DNA from: Nissolia schottii
Lineage: Eukaryota; Streptophyta; Magnoliopsida; Fabales; Fabaceae
Assembly: GCA_003254905.1 (NCBI GenBank)
Contig: QANU01101648.1
Coordinates: 3,202-67,201 of the forward strand
DNA: 64,000 bases
Direction: 5' to 3'
The notes under the pieces were generated by a model that saw only the letters and a list, made by a program, of their open reading frames with translations, was not told the DNA's origin and made no database searches. A program made the position numbers and the translations under genes. Shown in pieces: positions 1-10,194 of the stretch; the stretch's first letter is position 1, and every line of letters begins with the position of its first letter.

Positions 1-984
1 GGATTCTATTGGCCCACTCTCCAGAAAGACTGCGCGGAGTATGTCAAGACTTGCAGAAAATGCCAAGAACATGCTCACCTCCACATTGCTCCCCCCGCGG
101 AGCTCACGACATCGATAGCGTCTTGGCCGTTCCAAAGATGGGGCATTGACATCCTCGGCCCATTCCCTCTGGCCACCGGACAAAGGAAGTTTCTCATCGT
201 CGCGGTAGACTACTTCACCAAGTGGATTGAAGCAGAGCCCTTAGCCTCCATCACCTCGGTCCAATGCCGAAAATTCGTATGGAACAACATCCTCACAAGG
301 TTCGGCATCCCGGAAGTCATCATCTCCGACAACGGCACACAATTCACGGACAGGAAATTCACCACCTTCCTACAAGGTTTTAAAATCAAACAAAGATTCT
401 CGTCCGTGGAACACCCCCAAACCAACGGGCAAGCCGAAGCCGCCAACAAGGTTATCCTAAAAGGGCTAAAGAAGCGACTTGACGAGGCAAAAGGACTCTG
501 GGCGGACGAGCTAGGAAGTGTCCTGTGGGCGTACCGCACAACCCCACACTCGACCACCACCCACACCCCGTTCCGCCTAGCCTACGGCAGGGAAGATGTG
601 ATCCCAGTCGAAATCGACGAAGGCAGTCTGCGGGTACAAGCTTCATCCGCGGAAATCAACAGTCAACTCAGACGAGAAGAACTAGACCTCATAGAAGAAC
701 AAAGAGACGAAGCCCGCGTACAGGAGGAAGCCATCAAGTCAAAGGTATCCCGGCGGTACAACGCAAAGGTCATACCACGGGTCTTCAAGCTGGGAGACAT
801 AGTCATGCGACGGGCGAACATCGGCACCAGAGCAACAGGACAAGGAAAACTTCACCCGAACTGGGAAGGGCCGTACCTCATAAAGGAAAGCCTTACCCAC
901 GGAGCGTACAAGTTATCAACCCTAGACGGCAGGGACATACCGCGGACATGGAATGCCATGAACCTCCGCGCATTTTATCTCTAA
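1..984 (+). CDS. Pol polyprotein, integrase end (partial)
   Basis: Frame 1 is open from the first base to the stop at 984. It reads as a Ty3/gypsy integrase: the end of the zinc-binding domain (CRKC, about residues 18-21), then the catalytic core with D50 in WGID, D110 in SDNGTQF and E146 in NGQAEAANK. The spacing D-x59-D-x35-E is the usual DD35E arrangement. A C-terminal domain follows, with GDIVMRR and the late WEGPY motif. There is no chromodomain, which fits Tat rather than chromoviruses. Integrase inserts the cDNA copy into nuclear DNA. The start lies outside the window; the internal ATG at 406 is not the real start. Confidence 0.93.
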   Translation, partial: GFYWPTLQKDCAEYVKTCRKCQEHAHLHIAPPAELTTSIASWPFQRWGIDILGPFPLATGQRKFLIVAVDYFTKWIEAEPLASITSVQCRKFVWNNILTRFGIPEVIISDNGTQFTDRKFTTFLQGFKIKQRFSSVEHPQTNGQAEAANKVILKGLKKRLDEAKGLWADELGSVLWAYRTTPHSTTTHTPFRLAYGREDVIPVEIDEGSLRVQASSAEINSQLRREELDLIEEQRDEARVQEEAIKSKVSRRYNAKVIPRVFKLGDIVMRRANIGTRATGQGKLHPNWEGPYLIKESLTHGAYKLSTLDGRDIPRTWNAMNLRAFYL

Positions 985-1087
985 TATTTTTCTTCAAAGG
1001 TACAAATTCATGTATCCAATCTTTTTATCAAATAAAAAGTTTCTCCACAGCATCCATAAATTCTGCTTTAACCATTGACTAAAAGCT

Positions 1088-1350
1088 TAACTCCGCGGAA
1101 CCCAGTCACGCTCAGACTAAAATCTGGTCTTAACCATAGAGTAAAATCAAATTAAACTCTGGTCTTAACCATAGAGTAAACTAAACGCTCCGCGGAATCT
1201 CGTCACGCTAAAAACTCTGGTCTTAACCATAGAGTAAAAACCAAACTAAACTCTGGTCTTAACCATAGAGTAAAATCAAACTAAACTGTGGTATCAACCA
1301 TAGAGAAAAAGGGAAAGTCACACTGGTCTTAACCGGTGAAGGCATAAACT
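1088..1350 (+). repeat. Tandem repeat after pol (about 35 bp units)
   Basis: Five imperfect copies of CTCTGGTCTTAACCATAGAG lie at about 1120, 1155, 1213, 1250 and 1287, separated by AAA-rich linkers. Each copy holds the self-complementary pair CTCTGGT / ACCATAGAG and could fold. A second, longer period shows as two blocks with CTCCGCGGAA and GTCACGCT near 1090 and 1189. Retand-type elements are known for amplified tandem repeats in this untranslated stretch. Confidence 0.8.
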
Positions 1351-1525
1351 CAACCGCGGAACCAATCCACCACCAAATCGCAAGATACACACATTGGAGA
1401 ACAACATTGTACAAAACACAAATAAAAGGATTACGCACAAACACTTGGCAAATTCTTATTTCATACTAACCATTTCATACTATCCATCAGGAATTCATTA
1501 CAGAGCCAAAAAAAAAATCATCTTT

Positions 1526-2677
1526 TCACTCCTGCGAAGCCTCGCGATCCTCCGGCGGAACCTCCGGATCCTCCGGGGGGACCTCCCGATCCCTAATCAC
1601 CCCCGCCTTGGGATCATAAAACTTCTCCGTTGATACGACGCTCCAATCAATGGTCGGCGCGATATGCTTAACTTGATCCATCACTGTCTCAAAAGTAGCG
1701 CCCACCATATCCTCGGAGATCTGCACCAAGTTGTCCACCTCCTCTCGCAAACCCTCGCATTGAGTCTCGGAGTCCGCAAGAGCTTTCCGCGCACTCTCGG
1801 CCTCCGCGCGCATCCTACTTAACTCAGCCCTTGCGTCCTCTAACTCGGCCGCCGTCCTGCTCAGCTCCGCCCGCGCGTCCTGCGCCGCCTTGGCGTTGCG
1901 CTCAGCCTCCGTCCGCGCGACCTGCTCCGCCTTGGCATTGCGCTCAGCCTCCGCCCGCAGGCCAGCCATCAGCCGCACCTTCTCAGCAACCAGCGCCGCG
2001 TTCTCATCCGCAGCGGTCTGGAAGGTCCTCCCCCTCTCCTCCGAGACCGCCAGCTGCGCCCTCAGTTTTTTAATTTCATCTTGCGCAAAGGTCAGCTCTC
2101 CGCGAAGGTTTTCCAACTCCTCGGAGCTAGCCATCCGCTCAGAGGCGTGCGCCATCACACCAGCGAGCTCCCCGACGAGACGGAAACCCTTCGCCATCGC
2201 GGCACTAGCCGAGACCCCCTCCAGATGACGGCGGGCCTCTGCATGAAGGAGATTACGCTTGAAAAAATGCGGAAAGTTGATATCCACTGGATAAGCCCTG
2301 GCGAACGCGCTGGCGGCCCGGTCATCCAGCCCGTCGGACTCAACACTCCTCGCCCTCTTGCGCGGAAGTGACCCGGAAATCCGCTCGGCAACGTCTCGCG
2401 GAACAGACTGGACGGATGGTGAAGGCGCGGCACCCCCGACCGCCGACTGAGCAGGCGAATGAACGGGGGCCGGAGCAGGAGAAGGCACCCGCGGAGGGGA
2501 TGGAATAGGAGAAGGTACCCGCGGAACAGGAGAAGGCTCCGCGCTAGTCTCCTGGGCACGCCCCGTCTTGGTCTTCCTCTCTGCAGCCTTCCGGCGGGCA
2601 ACAGCAGCCTTCGCTCTCTTCAGATTTTCGAGCTTGTCCCCGGCAGCAGGCGACATTCGTAGCTTCGAATCTGCCAA
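1526..2677 (-). CDS. Antisense gene of Tat element, coiled-coil part
   Basis: A long frame of about 380 codons on the strand opposite to pol. Its N-terminal third is basic and then Pro/Ser-rich, with repeated PSP, PVP and VPSP runs. The middle and C-terminal part is a long Ala/Glu/Arg-rich heptad region that should form a coiled coil. The last residues repeat PPEDPEVPPEDREA. Together with the frame at 2544-3587 it looks like the second exon of one antisense gene: the sequence just before it on the minus strand is a T-run followed by GGCAG, a good 3' splice site. The function of such antisense proteins in Tat elements is not established. Confidence 0.7.
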   Translation of the reverse strand: MADSKLRMSPAAGDKLENLKRAKAAVARRKAAERKTKTGRAQETSAEPSPVPRVPSPIPSPPRVPSPAPAPVHSPAQSAVGGAAPSPSVQSVPRDVAERISGSLPRKRARSVESDGLDDRAASAFARAYPVDINFPHFFKRNLLHAEARRHLEGVSASAAMAKGFRLVGELAGVMAHASERMASSEELENLRGELTFAQDEIKKLRAQLAVSEERGRTFQTAADENAALVAEKVRLMAGLRAEAERNAKAEQVARTEAERNAKAAQDARAELSRTAAELEDARAELSRMRAEAESARKALADSETQCEGLREEVDNLVQISEDMVGATFETVMDQVKHIAPTIDWSVVSTEKFYDPKAGVIRDREVPPEDPEVPPEDREASQE

Positions 2678-3587
2678 AAAAAAAACACATGATTAACAAT
2701 ATAAGAAGACAAGAAAACCAAGGATAACAATGTAAAAGCACAACAAGCAAAACACTTCTACCTAGATAAGACCGGACAGGATCGGTCACCCCCTCAACGA
2801 GCACCCGTACGTTCAAGGGACCTCCACTGGACAGGGCAAGAAAGAACTCCCGCTGAGTTAGCTCCTCCGCGGAAAGGTTTTTGGGATGGTAGGGACAAAT
2901 GTTCCTGTTCCAGTAACAGGAGATGGCCACCACCGTATCCTGGTCCCCCTCCCAAAAAGCCGTGGTCCCCGGAGTGGCAAAAATCTTGAAATATTTCCAT
3001 TTAAACTCCTGGTAGGACTCCTCCCACCGCGTGAAAACCTTCGTCCCCGCGTAACCCTTGAAGGTGTGCCAACTCAGGTACCGAGTACGCCCCCCCGGAG
3101 TCATCGCCCCCTTGGGGTTTATCAACAAGTACAAGCTAAAAAAGGTCCTAGCGTACGGCACGAGCTCAAACACGTCGCACACCACCTGAAAAGCACGAAG
3201 AAGTGCCCATCCGTTCGGGTGGAGCTGGGTTGGAGCGAAAGCGCACAACTCCATCACCTCCCGCTCAAAAGGCGTGAAGGGTAACCTGACCCCCAGCCGC
3301 GTAAACAACACTTCATACATCCACAAAAAGTGTGGAGTATCAGTATGCCTCGCCATGCAAACCCTCTCATCTTCGGAGGCGACTTCCACGTAGTACTCGT
3401 GGTCCTCATCCCCCCCGTCCGTCAGCACCAACGCCTCCTGCAAGTGCTCACCGGAACCAGGATCGTACATCGAAGGTATAGAAAAAACCTCCGGGTCGAT
3501 CCAACCATAAGACAACCTCTCATGAGCATCCCTCAGGGGACGCTCTCTCCTCTCCCCCTGTTGGTCCCTCTTTCTCCCCATCACCAA
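2544..3587 (-). CDS. Antisense gene of Tat element, conserved N-terminal domain
   Basis: Minus-strand frame starting at 3587. From about residue 80 to 215 it carries the pattern of the plant family called putative gypsy-type transposon protein (Pfam PF04195, by memory): LGVRLPFTPFEREVM, then QLHPNGWALLRAFQVVCD, then a hydrophobic FFSLYLL stretch and a W-rich end. The reading after about base 2766 loses protein-like character, and the minus strand reads AG/GTAGAAG there, so the last part of the open frame is probably intron. A TATA-like CTTTATAACTTCC lies on the minus strand near 4008 and could serve this gene. Its role is unknown; an accessory or regulatory function is only a guess. Confidence 0.72.
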   Translation of the reverse strand: MVMGRKRDQQGERRERPLRDAHERLSYGWIDPEVFSIPSMYDPGSGEHLQEALVLTDGGDEDHEYYVEVASEDERVCMARHTDTPHFLWMYEVLFTRLGVRLPFTPFEREVMELCAFAPTQLHPNGWALLRAFQVVCDVFELVPYARTFFSLYLLINPKGAMTPGGRTRYLSWHTFKGYAGTKVFTRWEESYQEFKWKYFKIFATPGTTAFWEGDQDTVVAISCYWNRNICPYHPKNLSAEELTQREFFLALSSGGPLNVRVLVEGVTDPVRSYLGRSVLLVVLLHCYPWFSCLLILLIMCFFFGRFEATNVACCRGQARKSEESEGCCCPPEGCREEDQDGACPGD

Positions 3588-4409
3588 GGCTCAGAAGACT
3601 GAAACAAAAAATAAAAACAGAGAACAAAATCCCCATGAACAACTCACTAAACGAAAGCTAAATCCCTACGACAACAAACCAACAGCATCAAGGAAATAAC
3701 CCCCACTCTAACAGAGACAAGCAGCAAATCGGATCTACAAAAACTAAGCAGAACAACCCAGCAATAACAGCAAAGACAAAAGCATTCGCAAGATGGCAAA
3801 CCAGAAGCAGAGAAAAATAGGAAGCAGAGAAAGACTAGAAGCACTTACAGAGTTAAAGAAGAAGAGGAAGAAAGACGCTCCTCCACACGACAAAGAAAGC
3901 CAAAAAGCTCCCGAACTTCAGAAGAAAAATCGCCTTCGAATGGGCAGAGACAGCTTAAAAATCAGAGCGACAGAAGAAATGAGAACTATGTAGAAGAGGA
4001 AGTTATAAAGAAGTTCTTCAAAACGCTTGGAATGCCCTCGCCGCACGAAACGGTTTCGAAGAGGTAAATTTCAAAAAGCAAAAAAGTACTGGGGCATTAA
4101 TGGGGCGCGAAAACCGAAGCGTTTTCCCTCCAAAGCCATCATTTCACTCTCACCTCGAGTACCCATCGGCCGCATCTTCGCCACGTGTCCGCGATCAACG
4201 GCATCAAATCTCCCGCGACGGGAGACGCGTCCCGTCAAGGATCCCCGAACGTCACGCCATCAGAAAGAAGCAGATCAAGACATGCGTCCAAGCGAACCAC
4301 CCTCTCCGCGTAAACATCAGAAAGACATACGCGGAAACCCTACCAGAAGAATCGAGAAATTGAACTCAGACCCGTCACTACGCTCCGCGCTCCGAGCTGG
4401 GGGGGCTCC
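3588..4409. other. Non-coding stretch between antisense gene and LTR
   Basis: A-rich, purine-biased sequence up to about 4020, then more GC-rich sequence up to the purine tract before the LTR. Frames on the plus strand here are rich in Lys, Arg and Glu without family resemblance; I take them as chance. The minus strand near 4008 has the TATA-like motif that may serve the antisense gene. The run GAGCTGGGGGGGCTCC just before 4410 is the polypurine tract that primes plus-strand DNA. Confidence 0.6.
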
Positions 4410-4872
4410 TGTTACGGACTGGGCCATAAAGGCCCATCCTAGCGGCCCCAACGCCCTGGCCCATATCCGCGGACTCGACCCGACCGCCCATGTGGCAGGT
4501 CGCCCCGAGGTCACCACTCTCAACTGCCCAGGATAAGATAACCCATTCCTCATATCTTATCTGCCCAAGGTAAGATATAGCCACGCCGGTATCCGCGGGC
4601 GAAGCGCTCGGGGTCGAGATATCCCCCACCGCCGAGATACGCGGAACCTCCTCAACCGCCTCATCTATTTAATAAGCCCGCCCCCCAGGTATCAGATCAT
4701 CCAATAATCACTTACTATACTCCTTAGACCCTTGCTTACTTGAGCGTCGGAGTAATTGCAGGTACACACAGCAATCGCGAGTCCAGAGATCAATCATACC
4801 GGAGCTAGAGCATTCATCCCGTTCCCGAGTCTCAGGATCCAGAGCTTGTACCGAGGTGCATACTTCGGAACA
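4410..4872 (+). mobile_element. 3' LTR of the Tat-like element
   Basis: The 463-bp LTR begins TGTTACGGACTGGG right after the polypurine tract and ends CTTCGGAACA, so it has the TG...CA ends. A TATA-like CTATTTAATAAGCC lies near 4665, so transcription would start near 4690 and run to the right. The LTR stops 7 bp upstream of the TATA box of peptide gene A and has the same orientation as that gene. Confidence 0.88.
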
Positions 4873-4879
4873 CATTGAT

Positions 4880-4886
4880 TATAAAA
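4880..4886 (+). promoter_or_regulatory. TATA box of peptide gene A
   Basis: TATAAAA lies 82 bp before the ATG. The same box stands at the same distance in copies B (16442) and D (43555), which supports it as the core promoter. Everything upstream of position 4873 that B and D share is missing here, replaced by the LTR. Confidence 0.8.
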
Positions 4887-4924
4887 GGAAGGCGCAAAAC
4901 AATTGCATTCTAACATTTGTGAGA

Positions 4925-4944
4925 AGTGCATCTTATATTGCACT
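4925..4944 (+). other. Small hairpin in the 5' leader
   Basis: AGTGCA and TGCACT form a perfect 6-bp stem around the loop TCTTATAT, about 20 nt before the ATG. It is identical in copies B (around 16487-16506) and D (around 43600-43619). It may affect translation or may be chance. Confidence 0.4.
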
Positions 4945-4961
4945 GAATCAATCTATAAAGC

Positions 4962-5381
4962 ATGGTGAAACATAATTTGTGGACATTCGTAATCATGTTA
5001 CTTGGGAGTGCAACAGTTGACGCTTTTGAAGGTCATCAAACTCACTCTGTAAAGGATACACAGGATACATATAATAACTATTTGAACGGGCATGAGTTAG
5101 CACCTAAACCGCATGAACGATACGATTCCGTGTTGGAGAAGTGCATCATTGCTCAAACACAAAAATGTTTGAAACAAATGTCAAATGACAAATCATGTGA
5201 GAAAGAAGATTTGTGTACTGAATGTGATAAGCAACTAATTCAAATAATCAATGTGTGCAACAAGTTGTCAAATACTCATTTTGACCTGGACCTAAACCTA
5301 GGCAATGTGACATTAGACTGGCGATATTGGGGACGTCGAGGAGGAATGTTTGGTCTTTGGGTACCCGATAGTAAATCATAG
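4962..5381 (+). CDS. Secreted six-cysteine protein, copy A
   Basis: Single-exon gene of 139 codons. Residues 1-21 form a signal peptide (basic start, hydrophobic FVIMLLGSA, VDA cleavage site), so the mature protein has about 118 residues. Cysteines lie at 61, 69, 79, 85, 88 and 99 (C-x7-C-x9-C-x5-C-x2-C-x10-C), which suggests three disulfides. One N-glycosylation sequon, NVT, is at 115. A Trp/Gly-rich tail with an RR pair follows (YWGRRGGMFGLWVP). I do not recognise the family; the Cys spacing faintly recalls prolamin-like/ECA1 secreted reproductive proteins, but lacks the adjacent CC. The start has A at -3 and G at +4. AATAAA lies at 5410. It is 99% identical to copy B (4 base changes in 420, 3 of them changing residues). 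Its distal promoter has been replaced by an LTR. Confidence 0.85.
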   Translation: MVKHNLWTFVIMLLGSATVDAFEGHQTHSVKDTQDTYNNYLNGHELAPKPHERYDSVLEKCIIAQTQKCLKQMSNDKSCEKEDLCTECDKQLIQIINVCNKLSNTHFDLDLNLGNVTLDWRYWGRRGGMFGLWVPDSKS

Positions 5382-7066
5382 TTTAGAACTAATGATTTGT
5401 ATTGTCATAAATAAATAATATATTTTCAAATATCTTTATTTTATAGTATTTGATTCGTGTCAAATTTAAATTGAATTTGACTTATGAATTATTATTTTGT
5501 CCATATAACAAAGTGTTTCTTCCTAGTTAATTAGAATCTAGGTGTTTTGCTTGGACTTTCGCTCTTAGTGATAGAAATAATAATTGACAATTCTACTTTA
5601 CTTCAAAATCTCGGTTAGTGTAAGAAAAGTTGTTATACGGGTTAATTCATAGATATGTCATCCTCCAAGAGAATCGTATGTTTCTATTTCTTTCGCCAAG
5701 AAAATATGATGCCTTGTCAATGTCGAATCTTATAATTTATTGTGTTATAAGTATTTTTTTTTGTTTTCGATTTTTAGTGCAATAAAATAAACATTGAAAT
5801 AGTGAAATGTGGAAGACAAGAAAAGGGTGGTATATACATGTAGTAAATTGGAACTGATGCGGACAAGTTGTTCAAGAAAAGGAGGAGAAATAAATAAGAC
5901 TTGCATTAGGTGTAAAGTGTATATTACAAACAAGATTAAAATTGACCAATACTATAAACTTATACAGGGGTACCAAATCAAAGAGGATCAGTTTAGGGAA
6001 ACGTGCTCGGTGTTTAATATACTTCACATTGATACCCAAGTTGTTTAAGAGCATTTTCTAGTGTGCAATCCTACCATATTCCGAGATTGTGGATAGCCCA
6101 AATCTATTTATGGTTTAATAAATTCCTTCGACAATTACAACCTTACACTTGGTGCCTTATTTATCAGAAGGATAATGTTTAAATTGTGAACTCCAATTGT
6201 TTGGCTTCAACTTCAATTTGCGTTTCATTTATTTCTGCCTTCATATTTGCTTTCCCTTTGAACATAACAACTATATAAGAGCGATTCTAGTCTTTGTGAC
6301 TTATGTGCCATCTCCTTCGTGCTTCTAACTGTCTCCGCTCAACCTCGTTCCTCATAATGCCATCACCATTAAACCCTGTCATTCTTCAGGCTATCTTTGT
6401 TCAATCTCATCTCACCTACTAGTGTGTTCACGATCATTTTTCTATGGTGAAATGTCTTTTTACCCTCCACCTCGGTGTAGTCACCATTATTCGATTTGGC
6501 ATAGGCAATTTTTATTGCTTGTCTACCCTAAGACAGACTCTAGTATTGTTGTTCCACAGTGCAATTATTGTTTCTTCTCTGCTCACTTGAAATCTGCGAT
6601 GCTTCTCAACCTGCGTGATCTCTTTGTTGCTTGTCCACCCATGTCCAATCTTCGTTTAACCGTAGCATTCTTACATCGTATTAAGATTTAGCTAGGTGGA
6701 GTGCGAATTAAAATCTACAATTATTGATAACAATTTAATGCTACTATTGTTTTGCAGAATAAGTTAAAACAATTATGATTGGAATTGGGATATATTTATT
6801 CTAGGCCTAAATACAGGCATACATTTGCTATGACTTAGAATCTAGATTAATCTAATCTTCCAACTATATAAGGAATATAAGTCAATCCTTGTGTCCAATT
6901 TCTTGTGTCTCTCATAATTTTAATAACCATGGACTTTGTGATGTAAGAAAGAATGGTAATATTTTCAATCGCCGAAAAATGATATCTGACTTTTTTATTT
7001 TTAAAGTTTTGTCTTATAGTTGTCCATATCAGAAGTAAAATTGGTGGCAAATACTTATCTATTCAT
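5382..7066 (+). other. 3' flank of array unit A
   Basis: AT-rich sequence repeated after copies B, C and D. It holds the polyadenylation signal at 5410 and small frames such as 5809-6048 and 6422-6691 that recur in part in the other units but vary in frame and length, so I do not call them genes. At 6477-6481 it keeps GTAGT uninterrupted: this is the empty site where units B and C (and a lost unit) carry a 2.4-kb LTR. The flank ends abruptly at 7066 against a truncated LTR unit. Confidence 0.7.
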
Positions 7067-7739
7067 TTAAATGGATCACGACGATATGTCCGGAATACTT
7101 TTAGGGCAACCGAAGGTGAGACGTTTCGGACAAAACGCGATCGAACGAAAACGGAGCCAGACTGGATTCGATTAACTTCTGAAGGAAGTAAATAATAAAT
7201 AATACATAATAAATAATAATATAATAATAATAATAATAATTAACTGAAGCAGAGCTTCAGCAAAACAAAGAAAAGGAAGGAAAAGAAAGAGGAAAAAAAA
7301 AAAAGAAAAGATTCACTGTGCGTAGTTATAAATAACCACGTATGTTTCAAAAAATATAACGTTATTTTCCATCTTTTTCACAAACACCCGCCCCATTCCA
7401 ACACATTTAGGTTTCGTGCTAGAGTCCCGAAAAAATCGCAGGAGCACGCCATCGCGAAGAGGAAATTCTCCCCTTCAAGCCTACCGATTCGGAATCTCCA
7501 TCGGATGTGGGTAATCCTAAGCGCACTGTCTATGTGGTTTAATTTTTAACTGTATATGTGTTATTTTATGTTTCTGACTATAAAAATGTTAAGTAGTATT
7601 TTTGGGAAAATCAGGGTGAAAAGGGTTTTGGGAAAATTTGTGGAATGAAATGTATAACTGTACTGATTGGAACCCTAGGAACAATGGTTTTCTGTGGAAA
7701 ATTGAGAACTGGAGTCTCGGGGAAGCGATTTTTCAGCTC

Positions 7740-7980
7740 TTATTCGAATCCCTGAGGGTTTCAGTCGAATGAAAGCCAAAGGAAGCCTTCATTCGATTGA
7801 ATTCCCTTGCAGTCGAATGAACGAAAATTTCAAGATTTCAATCGAATGAATCCCATAGTATTCGAATGAAAGAATGCTGAGGATTTCAATCGAATGAAAT
7901 CCCATTTCAGTCGAATGAAAGAACTCATAGGGATTTCATTCAAATGCATACCTAGGCATTCGAATGCATCCTGGCTCCTG
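7740..7980 (+). repeat. ATTCGAAT palindrome array in E1
   Basis: At least eight close variants of CATTCGAATG or CAATCGAATGAA sit 15-35 bp apart. The exact self-complementary core ATTCGAAT and near matches such as ATTCGATT alternate. Equivalent arrays occupy the same place, downstream of the TATA box, in the other units of this LTR family. Confidence 0.75.
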
Positions 7981-8279
7981 GCAGACTTGAGATTTTAATG
8001 GTTCCAAGGGATCCAATGAGCACAGATGCAACTATTGTGGCATGACAAAGCATGCATCATGAGGATAGATCACTAGAGGTTACGAGGGAATGAAAGCCTA
8101 ATAAAGAAAAATGATAAAAGGTAGGAACCAGAGTCCAATGAGAAAGATAAAAGTCCATAAGAACATGGTTACGAATAAATGAGAATATGATTTTCGCCTG
8201 GTTTAGCCCAAAGGAAGGCGACCAGAGTGTGTATGATACCAGTTAAAAGAAAAGATAATACACTCATGCATAGTGCACA

Positions 8280-8390
8280 ATAGCAGGCTCGAAGGGAACG
8301 CAGGCATTGTTGCACGTCACCATGCTTGAAGGGAACGCATGAGGCTCGATCACGTCACCAGGCTCAAAGGGAACGCATGGGACACGATCA
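8280..8390 (+). repeat. Minisatellite AGGCTCGAAGGGAACGCA in E1
   Basis: Three imperfect copies of RGGCTCRAAGGGAACGCATG with intervening CACGTCACC. This is the plus-unit counterpart of the unrelated hairpin minisatellites found at the same relative position in the sister LTRs. Confidence 0.6.
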
Positions 8391-9233
8391 CCTTGCATAC
8401 ATGTATCTGTGGTTATTATGTGGCTATGTGGTAACAGTAAAAAGCGCGAAAACCTAGATAAGCAAGACTAGATCCCCAGTCACGTAGACAAATTAGATAA
8501 AGTTGTTCAGGGTTTTAGCAAAGAAAATAATCAATAGGATTTTAGTTTGCATGCTCACCTAGAGATCCCCTGAACGGCCTGGAGGATACCCGACTAAAGG
8601 AACGATAGATGACGCGAGGGAACCCCACTGAGGACCAAGAGTTCTAACCCCCACTCGTGTATGGATCCAGCTTGCAGCGATGACTTCCCCACCAGCGAAG
8701 GATGTATGGTTGTTTACTCGCACGCACCAGCGCAACTACCGTACAGATACTCTACTCGAGATGTGCAACATCCTAGCTAGTTGGCCTATGCTTAAGTCAT
8801 AGGTTTCCCTGGCTAGGTAGTTGAATGCTGGGCTGTGAACTATTATTGTTCTAGTTTATCAATTGAAATTAGGGTTATTGAAAATATGGGCCAGTTTGAA
8901 ACTTCCTTTGCAAATACATGTATATGAAAAGTAATGAGCCTTGCGAGTAATACAACGGATAACGACATAACTAAAAGATAAGAGAGTACAAGTACATACC
9001 TGTAGTGCAGAGCTTGATTGGCAGAAGATACATATAGGGGCTCGAATATACATAACACACCATGATATTATAGTACTTATACAAAATCTTGTCCAGTGGA
9101 TAATAATATACATACATCAGTAGCAAAACATACAAACGTAATAACTAGAAGCAACTACGTACACGAGCGACACTACTCGCTTCGTGTACGGTACAAAACC
9201 CTAACTCTGCACTCGGGTCCGGCTGGTCTCCAC

Positions 9234-9701
9234 CTACTCAGAGTCTCCTAGGCGCTCCAGAGGCTCCTCCTCCTCACTGCTGCTCAGGTCTGTCACCGCC
9301 GAGAAGCTGCGTGGAACGAAGCGATGTGGTCGGGCGGTCAGTATCCTCTTTCTTGCAATGGTCCGGTGACCTCGAGCTCGAACCGTCGGGGTATACGCAC
9401 CTGGGTCAGTAGCTGGCGTCGGGGCTGGCGTAGGCATCTACTCTGGCTCCGAAGGAGGCATCTCATCATCGCCGTTGAGGCGAATCGGATCCCTGCTGCT
9501 GCTCCCTGGACGCTCGTCCACCCAAATAGGGTTCAGCGGCAAAGTACCTGGGGCTCCAAGCCGCTGCCTGGGAGGATGGTCAGGCTCGTCTGGTAGGCGT
9601 GCAGGCGCGAAAGTGCTCGTCTCCAAGAGAGTATTGGTGCGGTAGTTGCGCATGCGTGTGCGCGTGAATAGCCAAACATCCTTGGCCGGTGGCGAAGTCA
9701 T
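9234..9701 (-). pseudogene. LTR-borne acidic ORF in E2
   Basis: A reading region of about 155 codons near the 3' end of the LTR, on its transcribed strand. It begins with SPPAKDVWLF, then RN-RT-TLLE, TFAP, WVDERPG-SS-DPI-LNG, PPSEPE, an ARK basic patch, F-AVTDL and a closing EEEE run. The same order of motifs is found in E1 (8680-8763 continuing after the nested LTR at 11885-12260) and E9 (49637-50096). Conservation of protein motifs across units whose other sequence has drifted suggests it once coded for a protein. I know of no family for it. It is a fossil here and carries at least one break. Confidence 0.5.
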
Positions 9702-10194
9702 GGCTGCAAGCTGGATCCATAATCGAGTGAGGGTGAGAGCTCTAGGTCCTCAGTGAGTCTCCTGTGGCTGCTAATGGTTCATTTACTCGAGTATCCTCCA
9801 GGCCGCTCAGGGGATTTCTAAGTGATCATGCATACTACAACCCTACTGATTATTATCTTTTGCTAAAACCCTGAACAACTTTATCTAAATTAGCTAGGTG
9901 AATAGGAACTAGTCTTCCTTACTATGGCTGCATGCTTATGACTCCTATCTTTCGATTGTAATTAAGCTGCTCGTCTCGGGTCGTTCCCTTGACGATACCT
10001 CATACATACAATTCCCAAAATGCATACATATATAGGTATTTTAACACATGCGCACGTACCTACCTAAAATCATACATATACTTATTCACATGCAACATAC
10101 ACATGTATTGCCACACATGCACTTACTCAATCATCACATAATTGCACTTTCCTAACTTCTATACTCAATGCTTGGGGGGCTTGGGGATCTCTTA

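Larger units (their letters stand above)
1..4872 (+). mobile_element. Ty3/gypsy element, Tat/Retand-like, 3' portion
   Basis: The window opens inside pol of a Ty3/gypsy element. In order it shows integrase (1-984), a tandem-repeat zone (about 1088-1350), two reading frames on the opposite strand (1526-3587), a purine-rich tract (about 4394-4406) and a 3' LTR (4410-4872). A gene on the antisense strand between pol and the 3' LTR, plus short tandem repeats after pol, is known for the Tat/Retand group, hence the assignment. The 5' LTR, gag, protease and RT lie outside the window. The visible integrase frame is open throughout, so this copy looks fairly recent. Its target duplication appears to be CATTG at 4873-4877, right beside the TATA box of peptide gene A. 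Confidence 0.88.

Noticed and set aside
5809-6048. 79-codon frame in the 3' flank of gene A, with partial counterparts after B and C
   Set aside because: Length and frame change between units, composition is that of AT-rich flank, and no start context, signal or domain is seen.
6422-6691. 89-codon Cys/His-containing frame in the A flank
   Set aside because: The equivalent places in B and C are interrupted by an LTR, the start is not conserved and no family is recognised; probably chance in a conserved non-coding repeat.
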